The position numbers were made by a program, and so were the translations under genes. A DNA stretch of 53,199 nt from Prolixibacteraceae bacterium (GTDB taxonomy: Bacteria; Bacteroidota; Bacteroidia; Bacteroidales; Prolixibacteraceae): contig JANQHI010000018.1 of NCBI GenBank assembly GCA_028282705.1, positions 1-53,199 of the forward strand. Direction: 5' to 3'. Each line of letters starts with the position of its first letter. Positions within the stretch are counted from its first letter, which is position 1. The notes below the pieces were generated by a model that saw only the letters and a program-made list of their open reading frames with translations, was not told where the DNA came from and made no database searches. Below, in pieces: positions 1 through 8,763 of the stretch.

Positions 1-18
1 TCAACATTGAAAATTTTT

Positions 19-68
19 GAAAGAATGATACAAAATGTTGTATTTCAGCAATTAGTTATCATTCTTTC
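19..68. repeat. 12-bp perfect inverted repeat upstream of tatD
   Basis: GAAAGAATGATA at 19-30 is repeated as its exact reverse complement at 57-68, with a 26-nt loop. A second pair, AAAATGTTG at 32-40 and CAACATTTT at 73-81, interleaves with the first, so the two stems are mutually exclusive or pseudoknotted. The right arm is followed by a short T-rich stretch. It may terminate a gene to the left of the window or act as a leader element of tatD. Function is inferred only from the symmetry. Confidence 0.5.
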
Positions 69-106
69 TTTTCAACATTTTACTTTTGACAACTTCAGTT
101 AAAAAT

Positions 107-871
107 ATGTTTATTGATTCACATTCACATATTTATTCCAGCGATTTTGTTGACGACCTGCAAGAGGTAATTAAAAGGGCTGAAAAAGCTGGGGTGAAAA
201 AAATAATTTTACCAAATATTGATTCTGGTTCAATCCAAGATATGTTAAAAGTAAGTTCAAAGTTCAGTGGGGTTTGCTTCCCGCTAATTGGGCTGCATCC
301 CACTTCTGTAAATGGCTCATATAAAAATGAGTTGGAACTTGTTGAAGAATGGCTAGGGAAAGAAAAATTCTATGGGGTTGGAGAAATTGGGATTGACCTT
401 TATTGGGATAAAACTTATTTAAAAGAACAAGAACTTGCATTGACGTGGCAAATTAAACTGGCAAAAGAAGCAAGCCTACCTATTGTGATCCATGTAAGGG
501 ATTCTTTTAATGAAGTATTTAATATTGTTGAAGAAGAGCAGGATGGCAACCTGAAGGGTATTTTTCATTGTTTCGCAGGAAGTATAGAAGAGGCCTGGAA
601 AATTATTGGGCTGGGATTTAAGTTGGGCATAGGTGGGGTAGTTACTTTTAAAAACAGCAACCTAAAAGAAGTACTGAAAGAGATTGATATAAATCATCTG
701 GTTTTAGAGACTGATTCACCATATTTGGCTCCTGTTCCATTTCGTGGGAAAAGGAATGAAAGTGCTTATATTCAGTATATAGCAAAGCAAGTGGCCGGAA
801 TATATCAACTGCCAATTGATAAAGTAGCTGAAATTACAAGCAAAAATGTGGAAAAATTATTTAATATCTAA
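107..871 (+). CDS. tatD: TatD family metal-dependent hydrolase/DNase
   Basis: Predicted 254-residue TatD-type TIM-barrel hydrolase. The family cleaves DNA 3'-5' or acts in RNA/DNA quality control, using two metal ions. Metal-ligand motifs appear in the usual order: DSHSHIY at the N terminus, GEIGIDLYWD near residue 91, HVRDSF near 130, HCFAGS near 155 and ETDSPYLAP near 202. The ATG at 107 is preferred over the in-frame TTG at 86 because the family normally starts MxIDxHxH and the length is typical. The asparaginase gene begins 12 bp downstream on the same strand, so the two are probably cotranscribed. The family is clear; the physiological substrate is not known from sequence. Confidence 0.93.
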   Translation: MFIDSHSHIYSSDFVDDLQEVIKRAEKAGVKKIILPNIDSGSIQDMLKVSSKFSGVCFPLIGLHPTSVNGSYKNELELVEEWLGKEKFYGVGEIGIDLYWDKTYLKEQELALTWQIKLAKEASLPIVIHVRDSFNEVFNIVEEEQDGNLKGIFHCFAGSIEEAWKIIGLGFKLGIGGVVTFKNSNLKEVLKEIDINHLVLETDSPYLAPVPFRGKRNESAYIQYIAKQVAGIYQLPIDKVAEITSKNVEKLFNI

Positions 872-883
872 TCTGTCCTGAAC

Positions 884-1924
884 ATGGTTAAAGAGGATAA
901 AAAGCCTGCTATATTAATTATATATACAGGGGGAACAATTGGGATGGTTCATCGTCCTGACTCAGGGGTATTGGCGCCCATGAAATTTGAAGAAATCTTG
1001 GAAGAGGTACCCGAACTTAAAAAATTTGGTTTCACCATTAAAACCATAACCTTTAACCCACCCCTTGATTCATCAAACATAACAACCAGGATTTGGGTAA
1101 GGCTGGCCAATACTATCAAACGTAATTATATTGGTTTTGATGGTTTTGTCGTGTTGCATGGCACTGACACCATGTCTTACACAGCATCTGCATTAAGCTA
1201 TATGTTTGAGAACCTTGACAAGCCTGTTATATTCACTGGTTCACAACTACCTATTGGAACATTGAGGACTGATGGTAAAGAGAACCTGATTACAGCAGTT
1301 GAAATTGCAGCAGAAAAGAAAAATGGTAAAGCAATGGTGCCTGAAGTGTGTATATATTTTGATTTTAAGCTGTTTAGAGGGAACAGGACAATCAAGTCAG
1401 ATTCTCAAAATTTCAGTGCTTTTGAATCCACAAATTATCCTCCCCTTGCAATTGCAGGTGTTGACATAATCTATCATAAAGAATACATTCAATATCCAGG
1501 AACAAAGGGTATTTTAAAAGTTAACAGTAATTTTGATGAGCATGTAGCTATCCTTAAAATTTTCCCTGGGATGAATAAAAGTGTGATTGATTCAATAATG
1601 CATATTCCAGGGCTAAAGGGGATTGTGCTTGAGTCATTTGGGTCAGGAAATGTGCCAACTTCCCCATGGCTTCTAAATAGTATAAAAAGGGCAATTAAAA
1701 AAGGGATTATTATTGTGAATGTATCTCAATGCCAGGGAGGTAGGGTCATTATGGGGCAATATGAAACCAGCTTGAAATTATTGCAGGCGGGTGTTGTTTC
1801 AGGCGAGGATATGACCACTGAAGCAGCTATAACAAAGCTGATGTTTTTGCTGGGGCAACCATTAAAACCTGATGAAATTAAAATGCATTTGAGAAAGAAT
1901 TTAAGTGGGGAAATTAGTGAATAG
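884..1924 (+). CDS. ansA: Type I L-asparaginase
   Basis: Predicted cytoplasmic asparaginase of 346 residues, hydrolysing L-asparagine to aspartate and ammonia. The two catalytic threonine motifs are visible: IYTGGTIGM near residue 13 and LHGTDTM near residue 91. A C-terminal smaller domain includes QCQGGRVIMGQYETS. There is no signal peptide, which favours the type I (AnsA) form over the periplasmic type II. It follows tatD by 12 bp, a common pairing in Bacteroidota, and ends about 70 bp before a tRNA gene. The length and motifs are complete and nothing unusual was seen. Confidence 0.94.
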   Translation: MVKEDKKPAILIIYTGGTIGMVHRPDSGVLAPMKFEEILEEVPELKKFGFTIKTITFNPPLDSSNITTRIWVRLANTIKRNYIGFDGFVVLHGTDTMSYTASALSYMFENLDKPVIFTGSQLPIGTLRTDGKENLITAVEIAAEKKNGKAMVPEVCIYFDFKLFRGNRTIKSDSQNFSAFESTNYPPLAIAGVDIIYHKEYIQYPGTKGILKVNSNFDEHVAILKIFPGMNKSVIDSIMHIPGLKGIVLESFGSGNVPTSPWLLNSIKRAIKKGIIIVNVSQCQGGRVIMGQYETSLKLLQAGVVSGEDMTTEAAITKLMFLLGQPLKPDEIKMHLRKNLSGEISE

Positions 1925-1993
1925 CATCTTCTTTTTTCACATTTTTTTATTAATTTGCGAACCATTTATTTTTAGGTTGCCAGGAATGGACAC

Positions 1994-2080
1994 GGAGAGG
2001 TGCAGGAGTGGCTTAACTGGCACGCCTGGAAAGCGTGTGTTCCGGAAACGGGACCGGGGGTTCGAATCCCCCTCTCTCCG
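1994..2080 (+). tRNA. tRNA-Ser (anticodon GGA)
   Basis: A class II tRNA cloverleaf can be folded by hand. The acceptor arms are GGAGAGG at 1994-2000 and TCTCTCC at 2073-2079 (one G-T pair). The anticodon stem is CACGC/GCGTG around loop CTGGAAA with anticodon GGA. A long variable arm follows, then T stem GGGGG/CCCCC with loop TTCGAAT. The discriminator base is G2080 and CCA is not encoded. The long variable arm and GGA anticodon identify serine, reading UCC/UCU codons. Short open frames on both strands across this gene are artefacts. Confidence 0.95.
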
Positions 2081-2273
2081 CGGTACACATGAAATAAATG
2101 ATTTAGTTCTTTATCATTTTTATACGAAAATAACCTAAAACTTTTTTGAAGAATTGTAGGCATGAAATTTGTTGTGAACTGTGCGCTTACGTTCTAAGAA
2201 GAGTATGAAAGAATATTAAATTAAATCAACAATTAAAAAATCAAGGAGATTATTAATTAAATTCAAATCAATT

Positions 2274-3092
2274 ATGAAAAGACTATTCGCGTTAATAGCA
2301 GTTTTTGGGATGCTTTTTTTCGTAGCATCAAATACTGTAGTTGCCCAGGATCCAACAGGAGAAGCAACGGAACAAGCAGTTGATTCTACTGCAACAGAAG
2401 AGATTGATCTTGCTGCCGACCCAGAAGAAGAAGCAGCTGCTGCAGCAGAAGAAAACAGGTCGTTCCACAATGAGTTAAAGAAACAGTTTATTGATGGTGG
2501 CCCAGTATTTATGTCATTTGTATTAATTGCTTTAATACTAGGTTTGGCATTTGCAATTGAAAGGGTTCTTTACTTGAACATGTCTACAACCAATACCAAA
2601 AAACTTTTGGCTAATGTTGAAGAAGCTTTAGATAATGGCGGGATTGAAGCAGCAAAAGAAGTATGCCGCAACACTCGTGGTCCTATTGCAAGTATTTTCT
2701 ATCAAGGTTTAGATAGGGCTGACCAAGGTTTAGATGTGGTTGAAAAATCAATTGTATCATATGGTGGCGTTCAGGCAGGGCTTCTTGAAAGGAACCTGAG
2801 CTGGTTAGGCTTATTTATTGCAGTTGCTCCTATGCTTGGTTTCATGGGTACTGTAATTGGTATGATTGGTGCATTTGATGCAATTGAGGTTGCAGGAGAT
2901 ATTTCTCCCTCATTGGTTGCTGGAGGTATCAAAGTAGCTCTTATTACGACTGTAACAGGTCTTATTGTTGCAATTATACTTCAGTTCTTCTATAACTATT
3001 GTGTAAGTAAAATTGACGCAATTGTAAACAATATGGAAGATGCTTCAATTTCTCTTATTGACATTTTATTAAAACATAACCTTAAAAAATAA
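2274..3092 (+). CDS. exbB: ExbB/TolQ/MotA family proton channel protein
   Basis: 272-residue inner-membrane channel subunit that, with ExbD, uses the proton gradient to energise TonB-dependent transport. Residues 1-24 look like a cleavable signal peptide. Residues 25-62 form an acidic, Ala/Glu-rich linker. Membrane helices lie at about 77-98, 180-201 and 218-238. The conserved MotA/ExbB core is present (APMLGFMGTVIGMIGAF, then GGIKVALITTVTGLIVA). It heads a four-gene operon with 12 to 32-bp gaps. The long acidic periplasmic N-terminus is unusual relative to enterobacterial ExbB but typical of Bacteroidota versions. The operon probably powers outer-membrane transporters such as the SusC protein at 45-48 kb. 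Confidence 0.93.
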   Translation: MKRLFALIAVFGMLFFVASNTVVAQDPTGEATEQAVDSTATEEIDLAADPEEEAAAAAEENRSFHNELKKQFIDGGPVFMSFVLIALILGLAFAIERVLYLNMSTTNTKKLLANVEEALDNGGIEAAKEVCRNTRGPIASIFYQGLDRADQGLDVVEKSIVSYGGVQAGLLERNLSWLGLFIAVAPMLGFMGTVIGMIGAFDAIEVAGDISPSLVAGGIKVALITTVTGLIVAIILQFFYNYCVSKIDAIVNNMEDASISLIDILLKHNLKK

Positions 3093-3104
3093 ACAGTACA
3101 AGCT

Positions 3105-3563
3105 ATGAGTAAGTTAGGAAGATTAATGACCATAGTATTATGGGTTCTTCTGGTAGTTTCGGCAGTACTGGTTGTTTCTTTAATGGCAAACATTAGTGAG
3201 AATGAAGCTGATCCTACCATGGGTGGTTGGATTGATACAAATTTGACATGGGCTTACATCTTGTTTGTAGCAGGAGCTGGGATTGCAATAATTGCAAGCC
3301 TTTTGCATACATTCTCAGATGCAGCAGCTGCAAAACGGGGCCTAATATCTTTGGTATTTATGGTAGTAGTGGTTGGCCTTGCCTATGTTTTGGCAAGTGA
3401 TGCCATCCCTCAGTTTATAGGTGTTGATAAATACCTGGCTGATGGGACACTGACTCCAAGGGTATCCAAGTTGATCGGAACAGGACTGTATACTACCTAT
3501 ATCATGTTGTTTCTGGCAATTTTAGGTATTGCAAGTTCTTCAGTGATCAAATTATTTAAATAA
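3105..3563 (+). CDS. Four-helix membrane protein of the ExbB-ExbD operon
   Basis: 152-residue predicted integral membrane protein with about four hydrophobic helices: near residues 7-27, 48-68, 79-98 and 126-148. It sits 12 bp after exbB and 32 bp before the first exbD. No enzymatic motif is visible. A small membrane protein at this position recurs in Bacteroidota TonB-energising operons, so it may be an accessory subunit or assembly factor of the ExbB-ExbD complex. That role is inferred from position only. The start ATG is directly preceded by the end of exbB and no other start fits better. Confidence 0.8.
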   Translation: MSKLGRLMTIVLWVLLVVSAVLVVSLMANISENEADPTMGGWIDTNLTWAYILFVAGAGIAIIASLLHTFSDAAAAKRGLISLVFMVVVVGLAYVLASDAIPQFIGVDKYLADGTLTPRVSKLIGTGLYTTYIMLFLAILGIASSSVIKLFK

Positions 3564-3595
3564 TATTTCGTGGTTTAAAAACAGGAGAAAAAATT

Positions 3596-4171
3596 ATGGC
3601 AAAAAGAGTACCTGAAGTACCAGGATCATCATTAGCTGATATAGCTTTTATGTTGCTTATCTTCTTCCTTGTTACAACCACGATGGACGTTGACAGCGGT
3701 TTACGTAGGGTTTTGCCTCCTATGCCACCTGAAGATATAGAAGATACACCTCCTATTAATGAGAGGAATGTATTTGTTGTATTGGTTGACCAAAACAACA
3801 GGTTAATGGTGGAAGGAGAAATCATGCAAAATGTTGAAGACCTTCGCGACAAGGCGAAAGAATTCCTCGAAAACCCAAATAATGCGGACAACCTCCCCGA
3901 AAAGGAATTTAAAGAAATACCTTATTTCGGGCAGTATGAGGTTACCAAAGGTGTTATTTCCTTATGGAATGATGTTGGTACCCAATATGGCACTTATATC
4001 GCTGTTCAAAACGAACTGGTTGGAGCAATTAATGAATTACGAGACGAACTTTCAAAAAGCAAGTTTGGTAAATCATATATTGATTTGGACGAAGATAGGC
4101 AAAAAGCAATCCGTCAGATTTATCCTCAGAAAATTTCAGAAGCTGAACCTAAAAAAGTGGGAGGAAACTAG
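3596..4171 (+). CDS. exbD: ExbD/TolR family biopolymer transport protein (first copy)
   Basis: 191-residue ExbD-type subunit with one N-terminal membrane helix (about 13-28) and a periplasmic domain. The helix carries the family's essential aspartate in SLADIAFMLLIFFLV, which is the proton-binding site. A Pro-rich stretch (RRVLPPMPPEDIEDTPP) follows the helix. The C-terminal part (about residues 75-191) is longer than in proteobacterial ExbD, probably a Bacteroidota-specific periplasmic extension. It lies 2 bp before the second exbD, so translation is likely coupled. A frame-shifted open frame at 3831-4181 is only a shadow. Confidence 0.92.
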   Translation: MAKRVPEVPGSSLADIAFMLLIFFLVTTTMDVDSGLRRVLPPMPPEDIEDTPPINERNVFVVLVDQNNRLMVEGEIMQNVEDLRDKAKEFLENPNNADNLPEKEFKEIPYFGQYEVTKGVISLWNDVGTQYGTYIAVQNELVGAINELRDELSKSKFGKSYIDLDEDRQKAIRQIYPQKISEAEPKKVGGN

Positions 4172-4173
4172 TT

Positions 4174-4644
4174 ATGAGTAAGTTTAGGAAAGACGATAAA
4201 AAAGAACTACCTCCAGTTTCAACAGCTTCATTACCTGACATTGTGTTTATGTTACTATTCTTTTTTATGGTAAGTACCACAATGCGTGAAGTTACCCTGA
4301 AGGTTAAAATGACTGCACCACAGGCTACTGAACTGAGTAAGTTAGAGAAAAAATCATTGGTGAGCTACATTTATGTAGGACCACCACACCAGCAGTATGC
4401 AAGCAAGTATGGGACTGCGCCTCGTGTGCAGTTAAATGACCAATTTGCAAATGTAGATGATATCCCTGACTTTATTACAGTTGAAAGGGAAGCCCGTGAA
4501 GAGGCTGAAGTTCCTCAAATGATTACCTCATTGAAAGTTGATGAGTTTACCAAAATGGGGATTGTGAATGACATCAAACTGGAACTCAGAAGGGTTTCAG
4601 CTAGGAATATTAACTATTCAGCTAGGAAAAAAGTTGAATTGTAG
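4174..4644 (+). CDS. exbD: ExbD/TolR family biopolymer transport protein (second copy)
   Basis: 156-residue second ExbD. The helix at about 20-38 contains the conserved aspartate in SLPDIVFMLLFFFMV, followed by a periplasmic domain. It differs strongly from the first copy outside the helix, so the pair probably forms a heteromeric stalk instead of being a recent duplication. It is the last gene of the operon, and a strong terminator begins 20 bp after its stop. Two divergent ExbD proteins with a single ExbB are the usual Bacteroidota layout. Confidence 0.92.
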   Translation: MSKFRKDDKKELPPVSTASLPDIVFMLLFFFMVSTTMREVTLKVKMTAPQATELSKLEKKSLVSYIYVGPPHQQYASKYGTAPRVQLNDQFANVDDIPDFITVEREAREEAEVPQMITSLKVDEFTKMGIVNDIKLELRRVSARNINYSARKKVEL

Positions 4645-4663
4645 ATGTAAACTTTATCTTATG

Positions 4664-4691
4664 AAAAGGGAGGTTTTTGCCTCCCTTTTTT
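4664..4691 (+). terminator. Rho-independent terminator of the exbB-exbD operon
   Basis: AAAAGGGAGG at 4664-4673 pairs with CCTCCCTTTT at 4680-4689 around a 6-nt loop, and the T run continues to 4691. It begins 20 bp after the second exbD stop. Confidence 0.88.
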
Positions 4692-4710
4692 GTTTTCTAT
4701 TCCTTTCAAG

Positions 4711-4745
4711 CAAAAAAATGAGGGTCTTAAAGTCAAACCCTCATT
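4711..4745 (-). terminator. Rho-independent terminator of aspS
   Basis: On the minus strand AATGAGGGT (4745-4737) pairs with ACCCTCATT (4725-4717) and is followed by a run of T residues (complement of 4712-4718). It lies about 30 bp after the aspS stop and back-to-back with the exbD terminator. Confidence 0.85.
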
Positions 4746-4775
4746 AAGTATTTTTTTTGGTAATTTCCTTTCTGG

Positions 4776-6521
4776 TTATTTTTTAAGTTGTAATGCTAAT
4801 TCATCTAATTGTTCTTTAGCAACTTCCGAAGGTGAATCAATCATTACATCCCTGCCTGAATTATTTTTAGGGAAGGCTATTACATCCCTAATGCTATCAA
4901 GCCCTGCAAAGAGAGAGACTAACCTATCAAAACCAAAGGCAATCCCTGCATGTGGAGGTGCCCCATATTTAAATGCATTCATAAGGAACCCAAACTGTGC
5001 ATCAGCCTGTTCAGGAGTGAAACCTAGTAGGTCAAACATTTTTAACTGAAGCCCTGAATCAAATATCCTAACTGAACCTCCTCCAATTTCTACTCCATTG
5101 ATTACCAGGTCATAGGCATTAGCCCTTGCTTTTCCTGGGTCAGTATCCAATAGTGATATATCTTCAGGTTTTGGCGCAGTGAAAGGGTGGTGCATAGCAT
5201 GAAAACGTTGGCCTTCTTCATCCCATTCCAGTAGTGGGAAATCAACAACCCAAAGAGGCTTGAAGGTATTTTTATCAAGCAGCCCAAGCTGGTTGCCCAT
5301 TTCAAGCCTTAACTCTCCCAATGCACTCTGCATGGCAGGCTTATCTCCTGACAATACAAGGATCAGGTCACCTGGCTGGGCATTAAACACATTAGCCCAT
5401 TTCTTTAAATCATCCTGGCTGTAAAACTTATCAACTGATGATTTAAATGTACCATCTTCATTGCACTTTACATACACAAGCCCTTTCGCCCCAATTTGTG
5501 GGCGTTTTACCCAGTTGGTAAGGCCATCCAGTTGCTTCCTGCTATAACTACCACAACCTATGGCACAAAGACCCCCAATGTATTCGGCTGAATCAAAAAC
5601 CACAAAGTTATTTCCTTTCAACACATCAGTGAGGTCATGGATCAGCATCTCAAAACGCGTATCAGGTTTATCTGACCCATATTTCTCAATGGCTTCTGAA
5701 TAAGGCATCCATGGGAAGTCTTCAACCTCAATATTTTTAATTTCGCGGAACAGGTGCTTTGTTAACCCTTCAAATGTTTCCAGTACATCCTTCTGTTCAA
5801 CAAATGACATTTCACAGTCAATCTGTGTAAATTCTGGCTGCCTGTCAGCACGTAAATCTTCATCCCTAAAACACTTTACAATCTGGTAATATTTATCAAA
5901 TCCTGCCACCATTAGCAATTGCTTAAATACCTGTGGAGATTGAGGCAATGCATAAAATTCGCGAGGGTTCATCCTTGAAGGGACAATAAAGTCACGTGCT
6001 CCCTCAGGTGTTGATTTAATCAGTACAGGTGTTTCAGTTTCAATAAAATCAAGGCTGTTAAGGTATGAACGCGTGGCATGTGCCATTTTTGCGCGTAATA
6101 CCATATTTTGTTGTACTTCTTGCCTCCTTAAATCCAGGTACCTGTATTTCATCCTTAATTCATCACCCCCATCAGTATCATCCTGGATGGTAAAAGGAGG
6201 GGTAATTGCAGGTCCCAAAACGACCAACCCTGAAAGGGTAATTTCAATTTCCCCTGTAGGGATATTTTTATTTTTGCTTGAACGTTCCCTTACTATCCCT
6301 TTAGCTTGGATAACAAATTCACGCCCCATTTCTTCAATTTTTGAAGAAAGCCCTTCAGGAGTATTCTCATCAATAACCAATTGGGTAATGCCATACCTGT
6401 CGCGCAGGTCAATAAAGGTCATTGCACCTAAATCGCGGACGCGCTGAACCCAACCTGAAAGGGTTACTTCTTTGTTACTATCTTCAATTCTTAATTCGCC
6501 ACAAGTGTGTGTCCTGTACAT
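4776..6521 (-). CDS. aspS: Aspartyl-tRNA synthetase
   Basis: 581-residue class II synthetase that charges tRNA-Asp. An N-terminal OB-fold anticodon-binding domain (about 1-110, [20 protein letters not shown]) is followed by the catalytic core. Motif 2 is [18 protein letters not shown] (about 219-236) and motif 3 is [15 protein letters not shown] (about 525). A bacterial-type GAD insertion domain occupies roughly 290-410. The length is normal for bacteria. It is divergent from tadA with a 64-bp gap that must hold both promoters. Whether it is discriminating, or also charges tRNA-Asn, cannot be judged here. Confidence 0.96.
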   Translation of the reverse strand: MYRTHTCGELRIEDSNKEVTLSGWVQRVRDLGAMTFIDLRDRYGITQLVIDENTPEGLSSKIEEMGREFVIQAKGIVRERSSKNKNIPTGEIEITLSGLVVLGPAITPPFTIQDDTDGGDELRMKYRYLDLRRQEVQQNMVLRAKMAHATRSYLNSLDFIETETPVLIKSTPEGARDFIVPSRMNPREFYALPQSPQVFKQLLMVAGFDKYYQIVKCFRDEDLRADRQPEFTQIDCEMSFVEQKDVLETFEGLTKHLFREIKNIEVEDFPWMPYSEAIEKYGSDKPDTRFEMLIHDLTDVLKGNNFVVFDSAEYIGGLCAIGCGSYSRKQLDGLTNWVKRPQIGAKGLVYVKCNEDGTFKSSVDKFYSQDDLKKWANVFNAQPGDLILVLSGDKPAMQSALGELRLEMGNQLGLLDKNTFKPLWVVDFPLLEWDEEGQRFHAMHHPFTAPKPEDISLLDTDPGKARANAYDLVINGVEIGGGSVRIFDSGLQLKMFDLLGFTPEQADAQFGFLMNAFKYGAPPHAGIAFGFDRLVSLFAGLDSIRDVIAFPKNNSGRDVMIDSPSEVAKEQLDELALQLKK

Positions 6522-6585
6522 GATTTCCTGATTATTATTTGCTTGCGAAAATAAGAAGTTTTTACCAATTTAGCCCTTCATAAAG

Positions 6586-7053
6586 ATGAATAATATCAAG
6601 CAATTTAAGATGATAGAACCATTTGATGATGTATACTTTATGAAGAAAGCCCTGCAAGAGGCCAGGCTGGCCTTTGAAAAAGGGGAGTTGCCCATTGGGG
6701 CAGTAGTTGTGGTTAATTCAAGGATCATAGCCAGGGCTCATAATTTGACTGAGGCACTGAATGATGTTACAGCCCATGCAGAAATGCAAGCTATTACTGC
6801 AGCTGCCAACCTGCTGGGGGGAAAATACCTGGATGATTGTATCCTGTATGTTACCCTGGAGCCATGTGCCATGTGTGCTGGTGCACTAGGTTGGGCACAA
6901 ATTGGGAAAATTGTATATGGCACTGCTGATGAGAAAAAAGGATTTAAGAAAATGGCTTCTAAAGCACTGCATCCTAAATGTGAGGTAGTTGGTGGAGTTA
7001 TGGAAACTGAATGCAGGGATTTGTTACAAAGGTTTTTCAAAAATAAAAGATAA
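6586..7053 (+). CDS. tadA: tRNA-specific adenosine deaminase
   Basis: 155-residue cytidine-deaminase-fold enzyme that converts wobble A34 to inosine in tRNA-Arg(ACG). The zinc site is complete: HAEM (His and catalytic Glu, about residue 65) and PCAMC (about 92-96). The start at 6586 gives an 8-residue extension before a second Met at 6610, so either is possible. It is divergent from aspS, and its 3' end is followed within 5 bp by a hairpin. A related nucleoside deaminase cannot be fully excluded, but length and motif spacing favour TadA. Confidence 0.9.
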   Translation: MNNIKQFKMIEPFDDVYFMKKALQEARLAFEKGELPIGAVVVVNSRIIARAHNLTEALNDVTAHAEMQAITAAANLLGGKYLDDCILYVTLEPCAMCAGALGWAQIGKIVYGTADEKKGFKKMASKALHPKCEVVGGVMETECRDLLQRFFKNKR

Positions 7054-7081
7054 AAAAAAGAAGCCCTGAATAAGGCTTCTT
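7052..7081 (-). terminator. Terminator of the small membrane gene (minus strand)
   Basis: AAGAAGCC/GGCTTCTT arms at 7058-7065 and 7074-7081. Read on the minus strand the stem is followed by eight T residues (7058-7051). On the plus strand it immediately follows tadA but lacks a T run, so it mainly serves the minus-strand gene. Confidence 0.8.
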
Positions 7082-7123
7082 GAGAATAGGGTGTTTGTAA
7101 AACTATATGTTCAAATCATATTG

Positions 7124-7402
7124 TCAACTTATGTTCCTGTTGGTGTGAGGTTTGATCATCCCCCAGCCAACTCCAATGAGCAGGATTCCCAACAATCCAA
7201 ATGTGATCATTCCTGATGAAGCAGCTAATGGTTCTCCATTATACATTGAACGTATTACCCATACAATAGCAAATAAGAATACTGAAACTCCCATTAAACT
7301 GGTGAACAATGCATACCATGGCACTCCATATTTTATCCAGTAGTAACTAACCACTAATCCAACAACTGCCGAAATCCCAAGTAAAAACCATAATAAAGCC
7401 AT
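7124..7402 (-). CDS. Small three-helix membrane protein, RdhB/PceB-like
   Basis: 92-residue protein with three hydrophobic segments (about 2-20, 29-50 and 64-82) and a short polar tail. The central part, WYALFTSLMG then a helix then GEPLAASSGMITFGLLG, resembles the small membrane anchors encoded beside reductive dehalogenases (WYxW, then EPxAA, then FG). That match is by eye and weak for such a short protein. No dehalogenase catalytic subunit or corrinoid gene is near; the neighbours are tadA and aroA. It is transcribed alone, with its own terminator 40 bp downstream. Confidence 0.6.
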   Translation of the reverse strand: MALLWFLLGISAVVGLVVSYYWIKYGVPWYALFTSLMGVSVFLFAIVWVIRSMYNGEPLAASSGMITFGLLGILLIGVGWGMIKPHTNRNIS

Positions 7403-7513
7403 GATCGTAAATTTTAATTTACACTTGTGTTAATTTATGATTCAAAGATATGGGAAGGGGCAAGGGTATAGAATAGGGGGAATTCTGATTTTGGACGGGG
7501 AATTTCCCTATGG

Positions 7514-8755
7514 TTAACCAGTAAGCTTTTCAATGGTGAACCCAAGATTGCTCAGGTCTTTCCAAAAAGATGGGTATGATTTGGTAACCACCATGGGGTC
7601 ATCAATAATAACAGGTGTGCCTGTTAATGCCATTGGTGCAAAAGCCAAAGCCATCCTATGGTCTTTATAAGTGGCAATGGTTGGGGCACTTTCATGTTCA
7701 ATATCTTCCAGTTGTCCATCCCATTTTAATTCACCATGTTGTGGTTCAACAATTTGGGCACCAAATTTTGCTAACTCATCCTGCAATGCTTTTATCCTGT
7801 CAGTTTCTTTGATCTTCAATGTTTCCAGGCCTGAAAAATGGAATGACACTTTCTTTGCCACACATAGTGTAGCCATGGTTTGTGCTACATCTGGGTTCTC
7901 TACAAAATTAAGGGTAAGGTTTTTAGGGCTTTTAGCTAATGGGTTTAATAATTTTAATCCTGATCCAACAGGGTTTGTTACAATACCAAATTCTTCAAAC
8001 CAGTTGGCAATAGCAGCATCACCTTGCAGGCTGGGTAATTGAAGCCCATCAACTTCTAATTCTGCGCCTTCAGATAGTGCCACTAATTGGTATAAATATG
8101 ATGCTCCTGACCAATCACCCTCCACTGTGTAATCAATTGGCAGGTAATTTTGTTCTTCTATCCTGACCTCATTTTTTTCCCAATTAGAGTGAACACCAAA
8201 CTTCTCCATTAGGTTTAAAGTAAGCCTGATGTAAGAGGCAGAGGTTACTTTATTTTTTAGTTTGATTGTTAATCCCTCTTCCACATAAGGGGCAATTAAT
8301 AATAAAGCAGTAATGAACTGGCTGCTTACACTTCCATCCAACTCAATGGTTTTTCCTTTAAAGCGAGAGCCCCAAATTCTTAGGGGAGGATAACCTTCCT
8401 TTTCAATGTACTCAATTTTTGCCCCCAGGTTGTTAAGGGCATCAACCAGGATGCCAATAGGGCGTTGCTTCATCCTTTCGGTGCCTGTAATTTCCCACTG
8501 CCCTACAATTTTTGAAAGATAAGCTGTGAGGAAACGCATGGCAGTGCCTGCTGCACCAACATCAAATTGGTTGGTATTTGAATTCAATACATCCAGCATC
8601 ACTTTTGTGTCATTACTATCAGAAAGGTTATGGATAGGAAAAGGGCTATAACTAAGGGCATTAATAATAAGTACCCTGTTGCTGATGCTTTTTGATGCAG
8701 GGAGTTTAATTTTTCCTTTAATGGGAGATATAGGTGCAGTTATTTTATATTGCAT
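7514..8755 (-). CDS. aroA: 3-phosphoshikimate 1-carboxyvinyltransferase (EPSP synthase)
   Basis: 413-residue cytoplasmic enzyme of the shikimate pathway, joining PEP and shikimate-3-phosphate. Seen are PASKSISNRVLII at about residue 19, GAAGTAMRFLTAYL near 67, GSVSSQFITALLL near 140, the ETDRI motif near 315 and KDHRMALAFAP near 366. The sequence is somewhat divergent from proteobacterial AroA, as is usual in Bacteroidota. It begins 8 bp after aroB and is surely cotranscribed with it. Length and motifs are complete. Confidence 0.93.
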   Translation of the reverse strand: MQYKITAPISPIKGKIKLPASKSISNRVLIINALSYSPFPIHNLSDSNDTKVMLDVLNSNTNQFDVGAAGTAMRFLTAYLSKIVGQWEITGTERMKQRPIGILVDALNNLGAKIEYIEKEGYPPLRIWGSRFKGKTIELDGSVSSQFITALLLIAPYVEEGLTIKLKNKVTSASYIRLTLNLMEKFGVHSNWEKNEVRIEEQNYLPIDYTVEGDWSGASYLYQLVALSEGAELEVDGLQLPSLQGDAAIANWFEEFGIVTNPVGSGLKLLNPLAKSPKNLTLNFVENPDVAQTMATLCVAKKVSFHFSGLETLKIKETDRIKALQDELAKFGAQIVEPQHGELKWDGQLEDIEHESAPTIATYKDHRMALAFAPMALTGTPVIIDDPMVVTKSYPSFWKDLSNLGFTIEKLTG

Positions 8756-8763
8756 ACCCTTAA

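Noticed and set aside
1905-2163. Open frames on both strands across 1905-2138 and 1972-2163
   Set aside because: They run through the tRNA-Ser gene, have no homology pattern and match the tRNA's GC-rich core by chance.
3831-4181. 116-codon frame inside exbD
   Set aside because: Shifted frame within a clear ExbD gene; composition is not protein-like.
4690-5049. Plus-strand frame of 119 codons
   Set aside because: Antisense to aspS, and its start region lies in the aspS terminator; no protein-like features.
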